DNA of 48,257 nucleotides from Chromobacterium alticapitis (GTDB lineage Bacteria > Pseudomonadota > Gammaproteobacteria > Burkholderiales > Chromobacteriaceae): positions 1 through 48,257 of the forward strand of contig NZ_PQWB01000056.1 in the NCBI RefSeq assembly GCF_002924365.1. The letters are read 5' to 3'. Numbering within the stretch: the first letter of the stretch is position 1; every line of letters starts with the position of its first letter. The position numbers and the translations under genes were made by a program. The notes beneath the pieces are model-generated. The model searched no databases, had not been told where the DNA came from, and saw nothing but the letters and a program-made list of their open reading frames with translations. This document shows, piece after piece, positions 1 through 8,978 of this stretch.

Positions 1-37
1 CTTTCGCCAAGCACTTACACCTATCGGTTATTCGTTC

Positions 38-49
38 TGTTAAAGAGCA
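38..49 (-). promoter_or_regulatory. boxA antitermination site of an rRNA leader
   Basis: The minus strand reads TGCTCTTTAACA, an exact match to the boxA consensus bound by NusB-NusE (S10) in rRNA leaders. It lies about 80 nt downstream of the promoter at 127-155. The remaining 37 nt to the window edge do not contain a 16S 5' end, so only the leader is present here. Confidence 0.88.
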
Positions 50-126
50 GTGCCTTCGCTGCTTTCGTCGCACCGGAAACTGTTTCGTTTCCGCTGCTTC
101 GTTCGCTGCGTCAGCTGAGGAGGCGA

Positions 127-155
127 ACTATACGCCCGCCCCCCACACCCGTCAA
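127..155 (-). promoter_or_regulatory. rRNA operon promoter reading left
   Basis: On the minus strand there is TTGACG (150-155), a 17-nt GC-rich spacer and TATAGT (127-132), followed by a GC-rich discriminator. The DNA just upstream on that strand (about 160-195) is A/T-tract rich, like an UP element. A strong core promoter, UP-like tract and GC-rich discriminator are typical of stringently controlled rRNA promoters, and the boxA downstream supports this. The 16S gene itself would lie to the left of the window. Confidence 0.85.
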
Positions 156-222
156 CACCTTTTGCGAGAAAAATTGAAAGATTTTTGGAAAAATCACGTA
201 AGTAACTGATTTGCAATAAAAC

Positions 223-228
223 TATAAT
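223..228 (+). promoter_or_regulatory. candidate -10 box for the nucleotidase gene
   Basis: A perfect TATAAT lies 47 bp before the start codon at 276. I see no good -35 hexamer at 16-18 bp spacing, so the call rests on the -10 alone. It would be divergent from the rRNA promoter. Confidence 0.4.
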
Positions 229-275
229 GCCAGAAAGCATCCGAAATGCTTCCCCTGGCCGGCTGGTCGCAGTAA

Positions 276-956
276 ATGGATAATCTGCGTCCCACTTTCA
301 TTAGCGCATGCAGTCCCAAAGTGAACCATAAAACCTGGATTTTCGACCTGGACGATACCCTGCACCATGCCAGCGGCGGCATCTTTGAACATATCAATCA
401 GCTGATGACGCGTTATATGGTGCAGCATCTGGGCATCAACGAAGACGAAGCCACCGCCTTGCGCTCCCGCTACTGGGCGCAATACGGCGCCACCATGCAC
501 GGCTTGTCCACCAACCACGGCATAGACCCGCAGCATTTCTTGATCGAGACTCATCCGCTGGAAGTGCTGGAGCAGTGGCTGCAATTCGAGGAACAGCTGG
601 CCGAAAGCCTGGCCTCGCTGCCCGGGCGCAAGATCATTCTGTCCAATGGGCCGCAACACTATGTGGAAGGCATCCTGGAGCGAATGCGGATTCAGCATCA
701 CTTCGAATCCGTCTATGGCGTGGAGCGTCTCAACTATATTCCCAAGCCTCATCTGGATGCGTTTCATACCGTGCTGGGCAAGGAAGGCCTCGATCCGGCG
801 CGCTGCATCATGGTGGAGGACTCCCTCCCCAATCTGCTGACCGCCAAAGAGCTGGGCATGACCACGATCTGGGTCAGCCATGAGCTCCGCAAGCCGGCTC
901 ATGTCGACCACCGCGTGGAGAAGATCAGCCAGCTGTCGCGGCTACCTCTGAACTGA
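276..956 (+). CDS. HAD-superfamily pyrimidine 5'-nucleotidase
   Basis: This 226-aa cytosolic HAD phosphatase matches the pyrimidine 5'-nucleotidase (SDT1-like) branch, which dephosphorylates UMP/CMP-type nucleotides. HAD motif I, FDLDDT, is at residues 23-28 with both catalytic aspartates. Motif II is the IILSNG segment near residue 120, motif III the lysine in the IPKPHLDAF segment, and motif IV the MVEDS segment near residue 180. The helical cap sits between motifs I and II, as in subclass I HADs. The ATG has no strong Shine-Dalgarno sequence, but motif I fixes the frame and no nearer start is plausible. It stands alone between the rRNA promoter and a bidirectional terminator. The exact substrate is inferred from the family. 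Confidence 0.85.
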   Translation: MDNLRPTFISACSPKVNHKTWIFDLDDTLHHASGGIFEHINQLMTRYMVQHLGINEDEATALRSRYWAQYGATMHGLSTNHGIDPQHFLIETHPLEVLEQWLQFEEQLAESLASLPGRKIILSNGPQHYVEGILERMRIQHHFESVYGVERLNYIPKPHLDAFHTVLGKEGLDPARCIMVEDSLPNLLTAKELGMTTIWVSHELRKPAHVDHRVEKISQLSRLPLN

Positions 957-972
957 ACATGCGTATATAAAG

Positions 973-1003
973 AAAAAGCCAGCTCCGATGAGCTGGCTTT
1001 TTT
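973..1003. terminator. bidirectional rho-independent terminator
   Basis: A 13-bp perfect stem (973-985 and 990-1002) with a 4-nt CGAT loop has an A-run on the left and a T-run on the right. It can therefore end both the rightward nucleotidase transcript (stop 956) and the leftward pot operon (stop 1019). A near-identical copy occurs at 8979-9008. Confidence 0.92.
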
Positions 1004-1018
1004 CGTATCCACTTCCGC

Positions 1019-2083
1019 TTACTTCAGCTTGATCTCGGACCACACCTTGTTCAGTTCGCGGCGATCCTTGGCGTTCAGATCATGCAGCTGCTGCAGACGC
1101 GGCAGATCGGTAGCCGTCGGGAAGATGGCCGGGATCTTGGTCAGCTCGGTCTTGACGAACTTGCCGGCGGCCGCGTTGGGGTTGCCGTTGCCCATTTCAT
1201 TCGTCAGCCCGGCTGCGTTCTTGCCGTCCAGCATGAAGTTGATGAACTTGTAGGCCAGGTCCTTGCGCGGCGCGTCCTTCAGCACTACGAAGTTGTCCAG
1301 CGACAAGGTATTGCCTTCCTTCTGCAGGCTGAAGTTGATGCCGAAGCTGCGCTTGGCCTTCTTCGCGTCCTGCTGCGCCTGGAACATATCGTTGGAGTAG
1401 CCGAAGGCGATGTAAATGTTGCCGACCGTCAGTTCCTTGATATAGGACTGGTTGTTGAAGGCGGCCCAGTACGGCTTGGCCTTCAGGATGACATCCTTGG
1501 CGGCCTTCCAGTCTGCCGGATTGGTGGAGTTGGCCGGCTTGCCCAGGTACATCAGCGCCGCGGCGACCAGTTCGCGCTGCGAATCCAGCACAGTCACCTT
1601 GCCCTTGATCTTGGACAGCAGCGTCGGATCGAAAATCAGCGCCCAGCTGTTTACCTTGTCGCCCAGGCCCAGCTGCTTCAGCTTGGTCTCGTTGTAGCCA
1701 AGCAGCGTGGTGGTGAAGGCGTACGGGGCGGAGTATTTATTGCCCTTGTCGAAGAAGCTGTTCAGATAGCCAGGATTCAGATTCTTGAAATTGGGCAACT
1801 GGGCCTTGTCCAGCGGCTGGGCCTTGCCCTGCTTGATCAGCGCGTCTACGGCGAAGCCGGTCGGCACCACGATGTCGTAGCCCTTGGCGCCCGCGGCCAG
1901 CTTGGCCAGCAGTTCTTCGTTGTCGCCGTAGAAGTCCTGCACCAGCTTGCACTTGCAATAGGCCTCGAAGTTCTTGGCCGCGGATTCGGACAGGTAGTTG
2001 TTCCAGTTGTACAGATGCAGTTCATCGGCGGCGAACGCGTGGGTCGACGCTGCCAGCGCCAACAGCGCGAGAATCTTCTTCAT
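1019..2083 (-). CDS. potD: polyamine ABC transporter, periplasmic binding protein
   Basis: This 354-aa protein is a spermidine/putrescine-binding protein of the PotD/PotF family, delivering polyamines to the PotBC permease. An N-terminal signal peptide (MKKILALLALAASTHAFA) is followed by the family's LYNWNNYL start of the mature domain and then the two-lobe type II fold. The start at 2083 is chosen because it begins the signal peptide and has an AAAGGAA Shine-Dalgarno 6 nt upstream; an in-frame upstream start would only add 13 non-signal residues. It is the last gene of a leftward operon whose order is ATPase, permease, permease, binding protein. A CxC pair near mature residue 32 replaces the residues usual there. 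Whether it prefers putrescine or spermidine cannot be read from sequence. Confidence 0.92.
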   Translation of the reverse strand: MKKILALLALAASTHAFAADELHLYNWNNYLSESAAKNFEAYCKCKLVQDFYGDNEELLAKLAAGAKGYDIVVPTGFAVDALIKQGKAQPLDKAQLPNFKNLNPGYLNSFFDKGNKYSAPYAFTTTLLGYNETKLKQLGLGDKVNSWALIFDPTLLSKIKGKVTVLDSQRELVAAALMYLGKPANSTNPADWKAAKDVILKAKPYWAAFNNQSYIKELTVGNIYIAFGYSNDMFQAQQDAKKAKRSFGINFSLQKEGNTLSLDNFVVLKDAPRKDLAYKFINFMLDGKNAAGLTNEMGNGNPNAAAGKFVKTELTKIPAIFPTATDLPRLQQLHDLNAKDRRELNKVWSEIKLK

Positions 2084-2158
2084 ATTGTTTCCTTTGTATG
2101 GCACAGCATGGTGGTACTGCAAAAGCGGGCGGCCTCTCCCTGATGCCGCCCGGATTCC

Positions 2159-2953
2159 TCAGCCGTTGGCGCGCAGCGCGCTGGGCGACACTCTGGAAGC
2201 GATGACGATCAGCGCCAGCGTCAGCAGCATCAGCAGGGAGGACACCGCGTTCACTTCCGGCGTCACCGCGATCTTGATCATCGAGTAAATCTCCAGCGGC
2301 AGCATGCTGGCGCCGGCACCCGCAGTGAAAAAGGTGATCACGAAGTCGTCGATGGACAAGGTGAACGCCATCAGCGCGCCAGCGATGATGCCGGGTTTGA
2401 TCACCGGCAGCGTGATCAGGCGGAAGGCCTGGAACGGGGAAGCGCCCAGGTCGCGCGCCGCTTCCACCAGACTGTCGTCCATGCCCTGCATGCGCGCCCG
2501 CACCACGATGGCGACGAAGCCTATGCAGAAGGCGATGTGCGACAGCAGGATGGTGACGAAGCCCAGCTCTAGAATGCCGATCAGCTGATTGACGATGACG
2601 AAGAAGATCACCAGGCTCACCCCCATCAGCAGCTCGGGGATGGCGATGGGCGTCAACACCAGGAAGGGCAGCAGCTTCAGCTTGTAGCGATGCAGCGCGA
2701 TGCCGGCCAGCGTGCCAAAAATGGTGGAGAAGAAGCTAGCCAGAATGCCGATGACCAGCGAGTTGGCCGCGGCGCTCAGCATCTTCTCGTTATGGAACAG
2801 CTTGTCGTACCACTTCAGCGTGAAGCCCACCCATTCCGCGTTCAGGCGCGAATCGTTGAACGAGTACAGCACCACGATGACCAACGGCAGGTAGAGGAAG
2901 GCGTAAGTCAGCATGGCCGAAGCCCACAGCCATTTCGATTGTTTCTTAGCCAC
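2159..2953 (-). CDS. potC: polyamine ABC transporter permease (PotC/PotI type)
   Basis: This 264-aa inner-membrane permease has six predicted transmembrane segments, the first at about residues 9-31. The cytoplasmic EAA loop (EAARDLGASPFQAFRLITLP) near residues 165-185 contacts the ATPase. It is the second permease of the spermidine/putrescine importer. Its start overlaps the 3' end of the upstream permease gene by 8 bp, which implies translational coupling. The binding-protein gene follows after about 75 bp. Assignment as PotC rather than PotI is by order and family only. Confidence 0.92.
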   Translation of the reverse strand: MAKKQSKWLWASAMLTYAFLYLPLVIVVLYSFNDSRLNAEWVGFTLKWYDKLFHNEKMLSAAANSLVIGILASFFSTIFGTLAGIALHRYKLKLLPFLVLTPIAIPELLMGVSLVIFFVIVNQLIGILELGFVTILLSHIAFCIGFVAIVVRARMQGMDDSLVEAARDLGASPFQAFRLITLPVIKPGIIAGALMAFTLSIDDFVITFFTAGAGASMLPLEIYSMIKIAVTPEVNAVSSLLMLLTLALIVIASRVSPSALRANG

Positions 2954-3839
2954 GGCCCTTCCCCTTTCTGGCCACCAAGGCCCCCAGCGCGGCGATCAGC
3001 AACACGCCGCCGGTCAGCATGATGGACAACACGGAGCCGAACGGCCAATCGCGGGTATCCAGTATCTGCTGCTTGATCAGATTGCCGATCATGATGGACT
3101 CGGTGCCGCCCAGAATATCCGGGATGGCGAACATGCCCAGCGCCGGGATGAACACCAGCGCGGAACCAGCGAACACGCCGGGCAGGCTCAGCGGCCAGGT
3201 CACCCGCCAGAAGCGCTGCCAGGCATTGGCGCCCAGATCCTGCGCCGCGTCCAGCAGCGCCATGTCGTGCTTTTCCAGATTGGCGTACAGCGGCAGCACC
3301 ATGAAGGGCAGATGCACATACACCAGGCCGACGATCACCGCGAAGGTGGTGAACAGCAGCCGCACCGGCTCGAAGCCCAGCGCCACCAGCACTGTGTTCA
3401 GCGCCTTGGTGAACGCCGATTGCGGCCCGAGGATGATCATCCAGGCGTAGATGCGAATCAGGAAGTTGGACCAGAACGGCAGGATCACCAGCAGCAACAG
3501 CAGGTCGCGGTACTTCTTGCCGGAGCGCGCGATCAGCCAGGCAAGCGGATAGGCCATCACCAGGCATACCACGGTGGTGGTCAGCGCATAGCCCGCCGAT
3601 TTGGCGAACAATTCCAGATACAGCGGCTCCTCCACCAGGCGGTGGAAGTTGTCCAGCGTCAGCTGCCAGACGCGCTGGCCGTCCTCTACCAGATACAACG
3701 GCGCCAGGCCGCCGTAGTCGCCGGGCTGGCGGAACGCCGCCGCCAGCATGATCAGCGACGGGATCAGGAAGAACAATAGCAGGTACAGCAAGGGGGGCCA
3801 GGACAGCGCCCACTTGCCGAAACGATCGCGCATGGCCAT
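2946..3839 (-). CDS. potB: polyamine ABC transporter permease (PotB/PotH type)
   Basis: This 297-aa inner-membrane protein is the first permease of the polyamine importer and pairs with PotC to form the channel. It has a long first membrane helix at about residues 15-37, a periplasmic loop mentioning the family's LTLDNFHRLV segment, and the EAA-type loop around residue 195 (LLDAAQDLGANAWQRFWRVTWP). The stop of the ATPase gene is 3 bp upstream of its start, and it overlaps potC by 8 bp, so all four pot genes are one transcription unit. Confidence 0.92.
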   Translation of the reverse strand: MAMRDRFGKWALSWPPLLYLLLFFLIPSLIMLAAAFRQPGDYGGLAPLYLVEDGQRVWQLTLDNFHRLVEEPLYLELFAKSAGYALTTTVVCLVMAYPLAWLIARSGKKYRDLLLLLVILPFWSNFLIRIYAWMIILGPQSAFTKALNTVLVALGFEPVRLLFTTFAVIVGLVYVHLPFMVLPLYANLEKHDMALLDAAQDLGANAWQRFWRVTWPLSLPGVFAGSALVFIPALGMFAIPDILGGTESIMIGNLIKQQILDTRDWPFGSVLSIMLTGGVLLIAALGALVARKGKGRG

Positions 3840-3842
3840 GGC

Positions 3843-4928
3843 TTACTCCGTCAGGAAGCTGCCGGCGTCGAAACGCCAGGCGATTTCGACTACGTCGCCG
3901 TCGTCGAAGAATTTGGCGACGCCGGGGATGTTGTTGGCCTGCATGGCCTCCACCTTCACCCCGTCCGCCACCTCCACCACATACAGAGTGACGTCGCCCA
4001 GATACAGGCAGTCATGCACGCGGCCCTTGAAGTGGACTTCACCCGCCGCGGCGGGCAAGGCCTTGTCCAGCTTGACCTTCTCCGGCCGCAAGGCCAGCCA
4101 GCCCTGCTGGCCTTCCTTCACGCCCGGCGTCGCCTGGCAGACCACATCGCCGCAGCCCTTGAGCGAGACGGTCATGTTGTCGCCGTGCAGCACCTTGACC
4201 ACGCCCTCCAGCACATTGCATTGGCCCAGGAAATCCGCGACGAAACGGTTCTTCGGATAGCTGTACAGCTTTTCCGGCGCGTCCAGTTGCTCCACCTTGC
4301 CCTGGCTCATCACCGCGATGCGGTGCGACAGCGCCAGCGCCTCGCCTTGATCGTGCGTCACATAGACGAAGGTGATGCCCACTTCCTTCTGCAGATTGAT
4401 CAGCTCGATCTGCATTTCCTCGCGCAGCTTGGCGTCGAGCGCGGACAGCGGCTCGTCCAGCAGCAACAGGCGCGGCCGGTCCACCAGGGCGCGGGCGATA
4501 GCCACGCGCTGGCGCTGGCCGCCGGACATTTCATGCGGATAACGGTTGCCGAACTGGCTCAGGCGCACGTCAGCCAAGAGCTGTTCCACCTGGCTTTCTA
4601 TTTTGGCCTTGTCCCACTTGGCCATCTTCAATGGAAACGCGATGTTCTCGCGCACCGTCATGTGGGGGAACAGCGCATAGCTCTGAAACACCGTGTGCAC
4701 CGGGCGCTTCTCCGGCGCCACCTGCGACATGTCCTGGCCATCCAGCAGAATCTGGCCGGCGTCCGGCTGCTCGAAGCCGGCCAGCATGCGTAGCAAAGTC
4801 GTCTTGCCGCAGCCGGACGGTCCCAGCAGCGTAAAGAACTCGCCCGCCTCCACCGACAGGCTGACGTCATTGACGGCCGTATAGTCGCCGAAGCGCTTGA
4901 CCACGTTTTTGATTTCAAGGAGAGCCAT
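3843..4928 (-). CDS. potA: polyamine ABC transporter ATPase
   Basis: This 361-aa ATPase energises polyamine import. Walker A GPSGCGKT is at residues 36-43, the signature MSGGQ at 134-138 and Walker B LLLLDEP at 154-160, followed by the H-loop THDQ. The C-terminal 120 residues form a TOBE/OB regulatory domain typical of the MalK/PotA branch. The start at 4928 (MALLEIKN) is preferred over an upstream ATG because it has a GGGGAAG Shine-Dalgarno and matches the family N-terminus. It is the first gene of the leftward pot operon. Confidence 0.92.
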   Translation of the reverse strand: MALLEIKNVVKRFGDYTAVNDVSLSVEAGEFFTLLGPSGCGKTTLLRMLAGFEQPDAGQILLDGQDMSQVAPEKRPVHTVFQSYALFPHMTVRENIAFPLKMAKWDKAKIESQVEQLLADVRLSQFGNRYPHEMSGGQRQRVAIARALVDRPRLLLLDEPLSALDAKLREEMQIELINLQKEVGITFVYVTHDQGEALALSHRIAVMSQGKVEQLDAPEKLYSYPKNRFVADFLGQCNVLEGVVKVLHGDNMTVSLKGCGDVVCQATPGVKEGQQGWLALRPEKVKLDKALPAAAGEVHFKGRVHDCLYLGDVTLYVVEVADGVKVEAMQANNIPGVAKFFDDGDVVEIAWRFDAGSFLTE

Positions 4929-5390
4929 GAATCTTCCCCACCACGAAAAAGGGCGCCAGTTTAACAAAATTCATCCGGATGGAACGGCCGGAATCCCCTG
5001 AAAATTCAAGACCTCAGCGTATTTTTCCAACACGCGGGATCAAGATGACAATCCAATGGTATAAGTTGCTCTTTTCTATGAAAAAAACGCATTCGAACCA
5101 TTGTCGGCCCTAACGGCCACTCTGCCGCCAGTTACAGTCTATTGATGTATTTTGACAACAATTTTGTCTAAATGCGACATGAAGGCATGCTCAAACGTCT
5201 CCCAAAATGCCACTGCCAAGAGGGAAATCGCGGTTCACTCAGACAATGCGCCAGATTCCGTCTGAACCTCCATGAGGCAAGGGACAAGGCCCGCGCCGAA
5301 AAATTCAACCTCATGCAACAAACCGCGTGATGGAAGGCTCTCGGCGCCAGCCCATGGTAAAAGGGTAAAAATATCCAAAACCTTAAAATG
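4929..5390. other. intergenic region upstream of the pot operon
   Basis: About 460 bp without a convincing gene. It must hold the pot promoter(s) reading left, but I see no single strong sigma-70 match. An imperfect dyad, TTGACAA-CAATT-TTGTCTAA, spans 5152-5170 and could be an operator or a promoter element. Open frames here lack Shine-Dalgarno sites and protein-like composition. Confidence 0.5.
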
Positions 5391-5391
5391 C

Positions 5392-5416
5392 AAAAAGGAC
5401 GCCATTTGGCGTCCTT
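5392..5416 (-). terminator. terminator of the OmpW-type gene
   Basis: A 9-bp perfect stem (AAGGACGCC, 5395-5403, pairing with 5408-5416) with a 4-nt loop is followed on the minus strand by TTTTTG and further T-rich DNA. It lies 20 bp past the ompW-like stop codon. Confidence 0.88.
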
Positions 5417-5436
5417 CAGGTTTCCTGCGGCGGCTA

Positions 5437-6054
5437 TCAGAATTTGGTGCCGACACCGATGCCGAACACCCACGGATCGATATGCAGGGTGCCCAGCTTG
5501 GCTCCGCCCAGCTGGTCTGCGCTTACGTCCGTTTTCACCCACAGCTTCTTCACGTCGACGTTGAAGAACCAGCTCTTATTGATCGCGATATCGGCACCGG
5601 CCTGCAGCGCGGGGCCGAAGCTATTGTTCTTTACACTCAGATGTGTCACACCCGGCACATTCAGATCATTGTCATAGAAGCGGGTGTAGTTAAGGCCGGC
5701 CCCTACATAAGGACGGAACGTCGCTTCCGGCGCGAAGTGGTATTGCAGGGTCAAGGTCGGCGGCAGCACGGACACCTTGCCCACATCGCCAAACTTGTTG
5801 GTAGAGATTTTATGGCGAGAGGTGCCCAGGATCAGCTCGGTGCCAATGTTATTGGTGATCATATAGGTGAAGTCCAGCTCAGGCACCACGGCGCTCTTGG
5901 CATCAACGGTCAAGCCCGGCACCGCTCCGGAATTGTCCCAGCTGGCCGACGGCGCGACATCGATCACGCGGAAACGAGCCAGGATATCGCCCTGAGCGGC
6001 GAATGCGCTGGCGGAAATCATGCCGACCATGGCGGCGAGTGCGAGCTTCTTCAT
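5437..6054 (-). CDS. ompW: OmpW-family outer membrane protein
   Basis: This 205-aa small outer-membrane beta-barrel has a signal peptide (residues 1-20, ending SAFA) and alternating amphipathic strands. It shows the OmpW-family core LPPTLTLQYHF, then FRPYVGAGLNYTRFY, and a terminal aromatic residue (GVGTKF) recognised by the BAM machinery. OmpW proteins form eight-stranded barrels for small hydrophobic or charged solutes. The start at 6054 is set by the signal peptide and a GGAGAAG Shine-Dalgarno; seven upstream in-frame residues are excluded. It is divergent from ubiD with about 145 bp between them, and it ends at its own terminator. Confidence 0.9.
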   Translation of the reverse strand: MKKLALAAMVGMISASAFAAQGDILARFRVIDVAPSASWDNSGAVPGLTVDAKSAVVPELDFTYMITNNIGTELILGTSRHKISTNKFGDVGKVSVLPPTLTLQYHFAPEATFRPYVGAGLNYTRFYDNDLNVPGVTHLSVKNNSFGPALQAGADIAINKSWFFNVDVKKLWVKTDVSADQLGGAKLGTLHIDPWVFGIGVGTKF

Positions 6055-6198
6055 TTTATCTTCTCCAAGGGTCAAGAAAATCCAGCCTGACGCAGGCCAC
6101 CGTTGCCAGTAAAATGGGCGGCTCGGCCGTGCGCGACGTCCGAAGCCAGATTATCCAAGCGCCCTTCCGCCAACCTTGCGCCAGGTCATGAAACAGTC

Positions 6199-7674
6199 AT
6201 GAAATATGCAGATCTCCGGGAATTCATTGCCCAACTCGAACAAAAACAGCTACTCAAGCGCATCAGCGCGCCGGTATCGCCGCATCTGGAAATGACCGAA
6301 ATCGGCGACCGGGTGCTGAAAGCCGGCGGCCCCGCCCTGCTGTTCGAACAACCGCGCCATGAAGGCAAGGCTTATGACTTCCCGGTTTTAGCCAATCTGT
6401 TCGGCACGCCCGAGCGCGTGGCAATGGGCATGGGCGCCGAAGATGTGATGCAACTCAGGGAGATAGGCAAGACGCTGGCCTATCTGAAGGAGCCGGAACC
6501 GCCCAAAGGGCTGAAGGATGCCTGGGACAAGCTGCCGCTGCTGAAGCAGGTGCTGTCCATGGCGCCCAAGGAAGTGAAGAAGGCGCCGTGCCAGGACATC
6601 GTCTGGGAAGGCGAGGCGGTGGATCTGGAAAAATTGCCCATTCAGCATTGCTGGCCCGGCGACGCCGCCCCGCTGATCACCTGGGGCCTCACCGTCACCC
6701 GCGGCCCCAACAAGAAGCGGCAGAACCTGGGCATCTACCGTCAACAGGTGATAGGCAAGAACCGCGTGATCATGCGCTGGCTGGCCCACCGCGGCGGCGC
6801 GCTCGATTACCGCGAATTCCGCCAGCAGAACCCGGACAAGCCGTATCCGGTGGCGGTGGTGCTGGGCTGCGACCCGGCGACGATACTCGGCGCGGTGACG
6901 CCGGTGCCGGACACACTGTCCGAATACCAGTTCGCCGGCCTCTTGCGCGGCAGCCGCACCGAGCTGGTCAAGTGCCTGGGATCAGACCTGCAAGTGCCGG
7001 CGCGCGCGGAGATCGTCCTCGAAGGCCACATCCATCCCAATGATATGGCGATGGAAGGCCCCTACGGCGACCACACCGGCTACTACAACGAGCAAGACAG
7101 CTTCCCGGTGCTGACCATAGACCGCATCACCATGCGAGAAAACCCGATCTACCACAGCACCTATACCGGCAAACCGCCGGACGAGCCGGCCATCCTGGGC
7201 GTGGCGCTGAACGAGGTGTTCGTGCCCATCTTGCAGAAGCAGTTTCCGGAGATCGTGGACTTCTACCTGCCGCCGGAGGGCTGCAGCTACCGCATGGCCA
7301 TCGTCAGCATCAAGAAGCAGTATCCGGGCCACGCCAAGCGCGTGATGATGGGCTGCTGGAGCTTCCTGCGCCAGTTCATGTACACCAAATTCATCGTGGT
7401 GGTGGACGACGACGTCAACACCCGCGACTGGAAGGAAGTCATCTGGGCCATCACCACGCGCATGGACCCGGTGCGCGACACCACGCTGATAGACAACACG
7501 CCTATCGACTACCTGGACTTCGCCAGCCCGATTTCCGGCCTGGGCGGCAAGATGGGCCTGGACGCCACCAACAAGATGCCCGGCGAAACCAACCGCGAAT
7601 GGGGCACCCCCATCGTGATGGACTACACGGTCAAGCAGCGGGTGGACACGCGGTGGAGCGAACTGGGACTGTAA
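6199..7674 (+). CDS. ubiD: 4-hydroxy-3-polyprenylbenzoate decarboxylase
   Basis: This 491-aa enzyme is the prenylated-FMN-dependent decarboxylase of ubiquinone synthesis; E. coli UbiD is about the same length. Recognisable blocks are [20 protein letters not shown] near residue 180, which binds cofactor and metal, and the [11 protein letters not shown] block near residue 280 with the catalytic glutamate. The C-terminal [12 protein letters not shown] segment is also typical. The start is placed at MKYADLREF because that is the family N-terminus; 32 upstream in-frame residues look non-coding. No ubiX is nearby, so the prFMN synthase must be encoded elsewhere. It forms a single-gene unit with a terminator after it. 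Confidence 0.95.
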   Translation: MKYADLREFIAQLEQKQLLKRISAPVSPHLEMTEIGDRVLKAGGPALLFEQPRHEGKAYDFPVLANLFGTPERVAMGMGAEDVMQLREIGKTLAYLKEPEPPKGLKDAWDKLPLLKQVLSMAPKEVKKAPCQDIVWEGEAVDLEKLPIQHCWPGDAAPLITWGLTVTRGPNKKRQNLGIYRQQVIGKNRVIMRWLAHRGGALDYREFRQQNPDKPYPVAVVLGCDPATILGAVTPVPDTLSEYQFAGLLRGSRTELVKCLGSDLQVPARAEIVLEGHIHPNDMAMEGPYGDHTGYYNEQDSFPVLTIDRITMRENPIYHSTYTGKPPDEPAILGVALNEVFVPILQKQFPEIVDFYLPPEGCSYRMAIVSIKKQYPGHAKRVMMGCWSFLRQFMYTKFIVVVDDDVNTRDWKEVIWAITTRMDPVRDTTLIDNTPIDYLDFASPISGLGGKMGLDATNKMPGETNREWGTPIVMDYTVKQRVDTRWSELGL

Positions 7675-7689
7675 CCATCCCGCTCAGCG

Positions 7690-7719
7690 AAAAGCCGGAC
7701 GAGAAAGCCCGGCTTTTCT
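7690..7719 (+). terminator. terminator after ubiD
   Basis: A 9-bp perfect stem (AAAAGCCGG, 7690-7698, with 7709-7717) and a 10-nt loop end in TTTTCTT, 16 bp after the ubiD stop. The A-run on the left lets it also serve the leftward HutD-family gene only poorly, since that gene ends beyond it. Confidence 0.75.
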
Positions 7720-7734
7720 TCATGCCTTCGCGCC

Positions 7735-8307
7735 TCACGCGGTAAGACGCCGCGCAGTCGCCAGCCAGGCGATCGCGCCGCCGCCCGCGCGCAGTTCGGC
7801 CGCCTCTTTCTCCAACACCAGCAGGCCGCCTGCCGGCAAAGCCTCGCCGTCGCCCCACCAGCAGCCTCGCTGCAAATACAGCAGGACCAGATCCGCGGCC
7901 TCCAGCCGCACGCTCTCGCCATCGGCAGGCATCAGCCTCTCCAGGCGGCCTCGTCCCCAATCCCGCGCCAGCATCAGATTGCAATCGCGCAAAGGCCCGC
8001 CCAGAAGATGGCAGGTTATGCTCGCCTCGCCCTCGAAATCCACCACCTGACCCGGCGCGTCCAATCGCCACGCGCGGCCATCGCTCGCGCGCAATGCCAT
8101 CCCCTCGCCCTCCAGCAAGCCGAGTTGGCGGTCGATGCCGGGAAAATGCGAAAACGGCCCGCCCTGCGCCACCTCCGCCACGGATAGCCGAGCAGCAAAC
8201 GCTTGCGGCCGCTCCGGATGCGGCAGGCGGAACAGCTCCAAAGTGCGGCCGCCGCCATTGGCCCATGGCATGGGCCGGAATTGGTCTGCGGTGTAGATCT
8301 GCGGCAT
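7735..8307 (-). CDS. HutD/Ves family protein
   Basis: This 190-aa cupin-like cytosolic protein belongs to the HutD/Ves family. The N-terminal block MPWANGGGRTLEL (residues 13-25) and the FSHFPGIDRQLGLLEGEG segment (about 52-69) are the family hallmarks. HutD in pseudomonads sits with histidine-utilisation genes and Ves in E. coli is environmental-stress related; the biochemical activity is unsettled. Here no hut genes are adjacent, so a role in histidine use is not supported by context. A GGAG Shine-Dalgarno lies 7 nt before the ATG. It is convergent with ubiD. Confidence 0.8.
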   Translation of the reverse strand: MPQIYTADQFRPMPWANGGGRTLELFRLPHPERPQAFAARLSVAEVAQGGPFSHFPGIDRQLGLLEGEGMALRASDGRAWRLDAPGQVVDFEGEASITCHLLGGPLRDCNLMLARDWGRGRLERLMPADGESVRLEAADLVLLYLQRGCWWGDGEALPAGGLLVLEKEAAELRAGGGAIAWLATARRLTA

Positions 8308-8380
8308 GCGGCGTCTCCATGGCTGGCGAATCGTCCATCATGGCAAAGCCTCGCCGCCGGCGTCCAGCCCGCCAGTCGAG

Positions 8381-8409
8381 AAAACGCCCGGCACCCCGCA
8401 GTGCCGGGC
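8381..8409 (-). terminator. terminator-like hairpin in the leader of the HutD-family gene
   Basis: A 9-bp perfect GC stem (GCCCGGCAC, 8386-8394, with 8401-8409) is followed on the minus strand by GTTTTCTC. It lies 80 nt upstream of the HutD-family start and downstream of no recognised gene. It may therefore be an attenuator or end a small RNA. Confidence 0.6.
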
Positions 8410-8534
8410 TCTTAATGCAAACCGGCCACGGCTCAACGCTCCCACTCCTGCTGACGCAAAACCGCCAGGCAGCGTGCTTCGCTCGACGCGAAGGCGCGGC
8501 AGCGGACCCGCCAATCTGCCTGACATTTTCTCAT

Positions 8535-8552
8535 TGTCCGTTTTTTCGGACA
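8535..8552. promoter_or_regulatory. short inverted repeat before yggL
   Basis: TGTCCG-TTTTTT-CGGACA is a perfect 6-bp inverted repeat. It ends 17 bp upstream of a plausible -10 (TATCAT, 8570-8575), so it overlaps where a -35 would sit. It could be an operator or a small hairpin. Confidence 0.4.
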
Positions 8553-8602
8553 CCCGCCGCGCCCCCTGCTATCATCCGTTTGTTCAGTAATAAGGATCTA
8601 AC

Positions 8603-8962
8603 ATGGCTTTTACCCACAACCCCAATTCCGCCCAACGTCTGAAGCGCTTGAATGCCCGCCAGCGCAAGAAAATGCGCGTCGGCGAATTCCGCGAACTGGG
8701 TTTCCACCTGGTAGCCGAACTCCATGACAGCGTGGACACCGACGCCCTGCTCGACGGCTGGCTGAGCCGCGTCGACGACGCCGGCATCAGCTTCGGCGGC
8801 CACTTCGACGGCAAGAGCAAATTGGAAGGCGTGGCGTTTCCGGTAGCCGAAATCAAGATCGATGACGCGCTGCGCGGCGAACTGGTTGCCTGGCTGCAAG
8901 CCCGCGCCGAAATCAAGTCGCTGGAAGCCAGCGAATTGATCGATCTGTGGCACGCCGTTTAA
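8603..8962 (+). CDS. yggL: YggL-family (DUF469) 50S ribosome-binding protein
   Basis: This 119-aa protein has the YggL/DUF469 pattern. A basic N-terminus (RLKRLNARQRKKMRVGEF) is followed by ELGFHLVAELHDSVD and an acidic C-terminal half. E. coli YggL is reported to associate with the 50S subunit; the function is otherwise poorly known. An AAGGA Shine-Dalgarno lies 7 nt before the ATG. It is a single-gene unit with its own strong terminator. Confidence 0.85.
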   Translation: MAFTHNPNSAQRLKRLNARQRKKMRVGEFRELGFHLVAELHDSVDTDALLDGWLSRVDDAGISFGGHFDGKSKLEGVAFPVAEIKIDDALRGELVAWLQARAEIKSLEASELIDLWHAV

Positions 8963-8978
8963 GGTTGCCGCGCATGCG

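Noticed and set aside
1082-2143. Rightward 353-codon frame opposite potD
   Set aside because: Antisense artefact: low-complexity composition, while the opposite strand carries a signal peptide and a complete binding-protein fold.
5168-5542. Leftward frames in the pot-ompW gap
   Set aside because: No Shine-Dalgarno, no protein-like composition, and they run through the ompW terminator.
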